DNA of 64,000 nucleotides. It comes from Nonomuraea sp. SYSU D8015. Its GTDB lineage: Bacteria > Actinomycetota > Actinomycetes > Streptosporangiales > Streptosporangiaceae. Both the position numbers and the translations under genes were made by a program. Location: NCBI RefSeq assembly GCF_008065375.1, contig NZ_VJYI01000012.1:186001-250000 (forward strand). Direction: 5' to 3'. Below are positions 60,463 to 64,000 of the stretch, piece after piece. The notes under the pieces are model-generated. The model saw nothing but the letters and a program-made list of their open reading frames with translations, was not told where the DNA came from and did no database searches. Each line of letters starts with the position of its first letter. Positions within the stretch are counted from its first letter, which is position 1.

Positions 60463-61379
60463 CCTCTTCGCCCCGGCTCCGCGGCCGGCCGCCGGCTGAT
60501 CGCGAGCAGCCGCACCCGCCGCTGCTGCGCGAGCGACTCCAGCAGCGGGCCCCGGGCCGAACGTGCAGCCCGCCACGGCCCACCGACGTCGCGCTGCTCT
60601 CCCAGGCCACGTCGCCGTGCACGTGCGCACCGCTTTCCACGTTGCGTTGCCGCGCCGCGCCGCCTTGCCACGTTGCGTTGCCGCGCCGCGGGGCGTTGGC
60701 ACGTCGCGCGGCCTTGCCGCATCGTGCTTCGCCGTCCCGCCGCCTTCCCACGATCTGCGGCCTGGCCACCGTCGGCGCGAGTGCCGCGCCGGCCGACCGC
60801 AGCGCGCGGGTCGGATCCCAGGGGTCACGGAGCCGTCCGAGGGGCCGCCCATGCCGAGCCACCGCACCTCAAGGCGGCCGTCCATCGGCCAGTCCGTCGT
60901 CCTGGGGCCGGCGGTCGGCGGCCGGAGCCTGGGCCGGCGCGTGTCTGGTAGCTGAGAGGAGCTGCTGGGCCGTAACGAGAGCCGCGCCGCACGGCATCGC
61001 TCGTCCTAGGGGACGTCGCCGGGCTTGTGGGGCCGCCGTGGAGCCGCTGGTCGCGCCGAGTGCCGCCCGTGCCGTGGGGCCGCCCCGTGCGGTGGGGCCG
61101 CCCGTGCCGTGGGGCTGTCCGTTGAGGGGAGGCGCCGTGCGTTCCGCGGAGTTGCCGTCCGTTCGGAGAAGCGCCGCTCGTCCCGTGAGGCCGGTGCCCG
61201 CGCAGGCGAGCGGTGGCGCCCGTATCAGGGGAAGGCCGCTCGTACCCCCAAGGAGCGCCGCTCGTACCCCGAGAAGCGGATGTACGTCCCCCTAGGGGAA
61301 GCCTGGTTCTCACGGAGGAGAGGCAACTGGCAGGTCGCGTGCCAGGATGGAAGAAGTAGCCGAGACGGAGGGTGCCCTC
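60463..61379. other. 917-bp gene-free stretch with local repeats
   Basis: No frame shows a recognisable protein. It holds a 31-bp near-duplicate (CCACGTTGCGTTGCCGCGCC at about 60638 and 60669), repeated GTGCCGTGGGGCCG units near 61060-61115, and GCCGCTCGTACCCC-type repeats near 61235-61275, besides a CCCCTAGGGG palindrome near 61290. Open frames here reflect high GC. Confidence 0.6.
60638..60700. repeat. Tandem near-duplicate of about 31 bp
   Basis: CCACGTTGCGTTGCCGCGCCGCG occurs at about 60638 and again about 31 bp later, followed by diverged tails. It lies inside the gene-free stretch after the HAD gene. Confidence 0.7.
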
Positions 61380-61865
61380 ATGGATTTCACCCAGATCGCG
61401 TGGTTCCCGCTTTGCGCCGGACTCACCGCGGTGGGGCTGGTGCTGAGCTTCCTGGCGTTCCGCCGCAGGGGAGCGGCTTCGGGGATACGGGTCGCGGCGT
61501 GGGCGCTGCTACCCCTGGCCGCGTACTTGACGAAGGCGCTGCAGACGTTGTGGAACATCGGCGCCGCCGTCGTGACCTTCGTGACGAGCCTCGTGTTCAA
61601 CCCCACGGTGTGGGCCGGTGTGGCCGTGGCGGGACTGTCGGCCGTGCTGTTCGTGGTGTCCGGTGTCATGCGTGGCAGAAAGCTGTCCATGGGCAGGAAG
61701 AAGACCGGCGGGGACACGCCGGCGCAGCAGCCCGTTCAGCCTGGCGCGAACAAGCCGGCGGCCACCGCAGGCAAGCCGAAGCCCGCCGTGACCGCTCAGA
61801 AAGCAGGCGGCGACGATGACTTTTCCGACATCGAGGAGCTTCTCAAACGCCGCGGCATCAGCTGA
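61380..61865 (+). CDS. Small membrane protein with conserved acidic C-terminus
   Basis: The protein has 161 residues. Three hydrophobic segments (WFPLCAGLTAVGLVLSFLAF, ALLPLAAYLTKALQTLW, and VWAGVAVAGLSAVLFVVSGVM) are followed by a Lys/Ala/Pro-rich linker and a terminal DDDFSDIEELLKRRGIS, a motif that recurs at the end of some small actinobacterial membrane proteins. The ATG at 61380 follows GGAGGG; ATG 61347 is an alternative that adds 11 residues. No family function is known to me. Confidence 0.7.
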   Translation: MDFTQIAWFPLCAGLTAVGLVLSFLAFRRRGAASGIRVAAWALLPLAAYLTKALQTLWNIGAAVVTFVTSLVFNPTVWAGVAVAGLSAVLFVVSGVMRGRKLSMGRKKTGGDTPAQQPVQPGANKPAATAGKPKPAVTAQKAGGDDDFSDIEELLKRRGIS

Positions 61866-61984
61866 ATCGACCGCCGGATCCGAGTTCTGTCACAGTTCCG
61901 AGACCTGAACGGGACGCGCTCAAGACATTTCCCTCAAGATCAACACGAATGAGTTTCGCATCAATCACAGATTAGCCACATAGC

Positions 61985-62016
61985 GGCCTGAGGGGCTGGT
62001 CAGCGCAGCTCAGGCC
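61985..62016. promoter_or_regulatory. 8-bp inverted repeat in the oligopeptide transporter upstream region
   Basis: GGCCTGAG at 61985-61992 and CTCAGGCC at 62009-62016 flank 16 bases, about 90 bp before the permease start. It could be an operator or a terminator of the small membrane protein gene. Confidence 0.35.
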
Positions 62017-62102
62017 ATAGATTCTGCCTCCTGAGGTCGCGACTCGCGGTCTAAAGTCAGTTCCAATAGACAGCGTCGTCTGGATCCAGGGGGCAATTTC
62101 GC

Positions 62103-63095
62103 ATGACCGCGCCGCTAGACGTTTCCGGTTCTGCGGCAGAAGCGCATCCGGAGTCGGTGCTCGCGGGAGCGGGCAAGGCCATCCAGGGCCGATCCCTCAC
62201 CAGGATCGCCTGGATGCGGCTGAGGCGAGACAAGATCGCGCTGGCCGGCGGGGTCGTCGTCCTGCTGCTGATCATCATGTCGATCTTCTCGTCGCCCATC
62301 ATCGCCGCCTTCGGCCACCCGCCCCTGGAGTTCCACCAGGACGCGATCGACCAGAACACGCTTCTGCCCAAAGGCACGTTCGGCGGCATGAGCAGCGAAT
62401 ACCTGCTCGGCGTCGAGCCCGTCAACGGCCGCGACATCTTCAGCCGCATCGTGGCCGGCGCCGGGATCTCGCTGCTGATCGGCTTCCTCGCCACGCTCGT
62501 ATCCGTCCTCATCGGCACCGTCATGGGCGTTCTGGCCGGCTACTTCGGCGGCTGGGTCGACCAGGTGATCGGCCGCATCATGGACGTCTTCCTCGCCTTC
62601 CCGCTGCTGGTCTTCGCGATCGCGCTGGCGGGCGTCATCCCGGACAAGGGGTTCGGCCTGGAGGGCAACGGGCTGCGGGTGGCGATGCTGATCTTCATCA
62701 TCGGCTTCTTCAGCTGGCCCAGCATCGGCCGCATCGTTCGCGGGCAGACGCTGTCGCTGCGCGAGCGCGAGTTCGTCGACGCCGCCCGCAGCCTCGGGGC
62801 ACGCCACGGGTACATCCTCTTCCGCGAGGTCCTGCCCAACCTGATGGCGCCGATCCTGGTCTACGCGACCTTGCTCATTCCGACCAACATCCTGTTCGAG
62901 GCCGCGCTCTCGTTCCTGGGAGTCGGCATCAACCCGCCCACCCCGACCTGGGGCGGCATGCTCTCGGAGGCGGTGCGGTTCTACACGCTGCCGCACTTCG
63001 TGCTCTTCCCGGGCCTGGCGATCTTCATCACGGTCCTGGCGTTCAACCTGTTCGGCGACGGGCTTAGGGACGCCTTCGACCCGCGCGCGCACTGA
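62103..63095 (+). CDS. Oligopeptide/dipeptide ABC transporter permease (DppC/OppC-like)
   Basis: The protein has 330 residues. It begins with a soluble N-terminus, a first span (ALAGGVVVLLLIIMSIFSSPII), the extracytoplasmic OppC_N part with LLGVEPVNGRDIFSRIV, and a five-span core. The EAA loop is VDAARSLGARHGYILFREVLPNLMAPILV at about 230-255. It pairs with a DppB partner and two ATPases, probably beyond the window. 48 bp separate it from the substrate-binding protein gene. Peptide, nickel or other substrates are possible. Confidence 0.92.
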   Translation: MTAPLDVSGSAAEAHPESVLAGAGKAIQGRSLTRIAWMRLRRDKIALAGGVVVLLLIIMSIFSSPIIAAFGHPPLEFHQDAIDQNTLLPKGTFGGMSSEYLLGVEPVNGRDIFSRIVAGAGISLLIGFLATLVSVLIGTVMGVLAGYFGGWVDQVIGRIMDVFLAFPLLVFAIALAGVIPDKGFGLEGNGLRVAMLIFIIGFFSWPSIGRIVRGQTLSLREREFVDAARSLGARHGYILFREVLPNLMAPILVYATLLIPTNILFEAALSFLGVGINPPTPTWGGMLSEAVRFYTLPHFVLFPGLAIFITVLAFNLFGDGLRDAFDPRAH

Positions 63096-63142
63096 CCTTC
63101 GCCAACGCTCCATCCCCCATCTCACTAACAAGGGGTTAGTCA

Positions 63143-64000
63143 ATGAGAAGGAAATCCGCACTGGCGGCGGCCGCGACAGCGGCGCTCGCCTTGGTGCTCT
63201 CCGCCTGTGGCGGAGGCGGCGGCACGCCGCAGCAGCCCGCCCAGTCGGCGAGCGGCGGCGCCGCGCAACCCGCGGCGAACGTCGCGCTGAGCCAGGTGTT
63301 CAACCCTTCCACCAAGAAGGGGGGGACGCTGAAGGCGGCGCACTCCTCCGACTGGGACAGCCTTGACCCGGCCGACACCTACTACGGCTACTCGTTCAAC
63401 TTCGGCCGCCTCTACTGGCGGACGCTGACGATGTACAAGCCGGGTCCGGGGCCCGAGGGCGCCACCGTGGTGCCCGACCTGGCCGAGGGGCTCGGCCAGC
63501 CGAGCAGCGACGGCAAGACGTGGACGTACAAGATCAAGAGTGGTCTGAAGTTCGAGGACGGCACGCCGATCACCGCCAAGGACGTGGCGTACGCGGTGGC
63601 CAGGTCCTTCGACAAGGAGACCTTCACGCACGGCCCCTCCTACCTCAATGAGCTGCTGGACTGGCCGAAGGACTTCAAGGGCGTCTACAAGACCCCCGAC
63701 GTGGACTACAAGTCGGCCGTCGAGGCAACCGACGACACCACGGTCGTCTTCCACCTGAAGAAGCCGTTCGCGTCGATGGACTACATCGTCCAGATGCCGA
63801 TGACCGCCCCGGTGCCCAAGGACAAGGACACCGGCGCCAAGTACCGCGAGCACGTGATCTCCACGGGGCCCTACAAGTTCGAGACCGTCGAGGCCGGCAA
63901 GCGCCTGACCCTCGTGCGCAACGACCAGTGGGACCCGGCGACCGACCCCAACCGGCCGGCGCTGCCCGACCGCATCGAGGTCCAGCTCAACGTCAACGCC
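63143..64000 (+). CDS. ABC transporter substrate-binding lipoprotein (SBP family 5), 3'-truncated by window edge
   Basis: 286 residues are visible without a stop. MRRKSALAAAATAALALVLSACGGG is a lipoprotein signal with lipobox LSAC, so the mature protein begins at Cys22. Then FNPSTKKGGTLKAAHSS and WDSLDPADTYYGYSFN open the SBP_bac_5 fold, and PDLAEGLGQPSSDGKTWTYKIKSGLKFEDG is the family's conserved stretch. ISTGPYKFETVEAGKRLTLVRN follows. It would deliver peptides or similar to the permease just upstream. The start ATG 63143 follows AAGGGG at 63130-63135. The end is beyond base 64000. Confidence 0.9.
   Translation, partial: MRRKSALAAAATAALALVLSACGGGGGTPQQPAQSASGGAAQPAANVALSQVFNPSTKKGGTLKAAHSSDWDSLDPADTYYGYSFNFGRLYWRTLTMYKPGPGPEGATVVPDLAEGLGQPSSDGKTWTYKIKSGLKFEDGTPITAKDVAYAVARSFDKETFTHGPSYLNELLDWPKDFKGVYKTPDVDYKSAVEATDDTTVVFHLKKPFASMDYIVQMPMTAPVPKDKDTGAKYREHVISTGPYKFETVEAGKRLTLVRNDQWDPATDPNRPALPDRIEVQLNVNA

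Overview
The window is a GC-rich actinomycete chromosome segment with dense, often translationally coupled genes (ATGA or GTGA overlaps) and frequent GTG starts. A WhiB protein, the mycothiol ligase MshC with its actinobacterial neighbours (MSMEG_4193-type phosphatase, DUF3090, SCO1664), a mabA-inhA type FabG-FabI pair, a PAC2 protein and a C-rich-loop small RNA all point to Actinomycetia. A Streptosporangiales genus such as Nonomuraea is my best guess, but that is inference. I see no rRNA, tRNA, CRISPR array, intact insertion sequence or prophage.

Layout. 1-5040: end of a phosphonate-type ABC importer (phnD-phnC-phnE), a coupled methyltransferase, a VOC protein and a cytochrome P450. 5075-7191: a decayed AlbA/HATPase regulator gene and a GNAT acetyltransferase. 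7301-13716: GH15 glycosidase, a divergent YczE/MocR (YczR-like) pair, a decayed VapBC toxin-antitoxin remnant, a TRIC channel and a POT peptide transporter. 13853-20066: acyl-CoA synthetase, two secreted proteins sharing a C-terminal domain, an SDR/HxlR divergent pair and an epimerase. 20167-23126: moaA, a repeat-rich gene-free stretch, DUF6457, a 6C-like small RNA with three C5-loop hairpins, DUF3099 and dodecin. 23211-34258: Ntn hydrolase, LMW phosphatase, DHFR-like protein, tldD/tldE, fabG-fabI, an orphan histidine kinase, a secreted protein and an aldo/keto reductase. 34451-38408: the mshC neighbourhood.

38458-50595 is the most coherent system. It is a ten-gene minus-strand operon with almost every junction overlapping, facing a divergent gmhB-glycosyltransferase pair. 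Together these encode GmhA, HldE and GmhB, enough to make an NDP-D-glycero-D-manno-heptose. They also encode two GT9 heptosyltransferase-like enzymes, three other glycosyltransferases, a NodU/CmcH carbamoyltransferase, two SDR/epimerases and a cysteine hydrolase. I infer a carbamoylated, heptose-containing surface glycan or glycosylated metabolite. No HldD epimerase was recognised.

50626-64000: WhiB overlapping antisense with peptide deformylase, HemD-wHTH fusion plus CbiX (siroheme), a TetR-like protein that appears to lack its DNA-binding helices, PAC2, universal stress protein, cobalamin-dependent MetH, an HAD phosphatase, a repeat-rich gene-free 0.9 kb, a small membrane protein, and the start of an oligopeptide ABC importer that runs off the window.

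Small-scale themes are tandem duplications sitting on stop codons at gene 3' ends (three cases), perfect long inverted repeats between genes, and several decayed genes.
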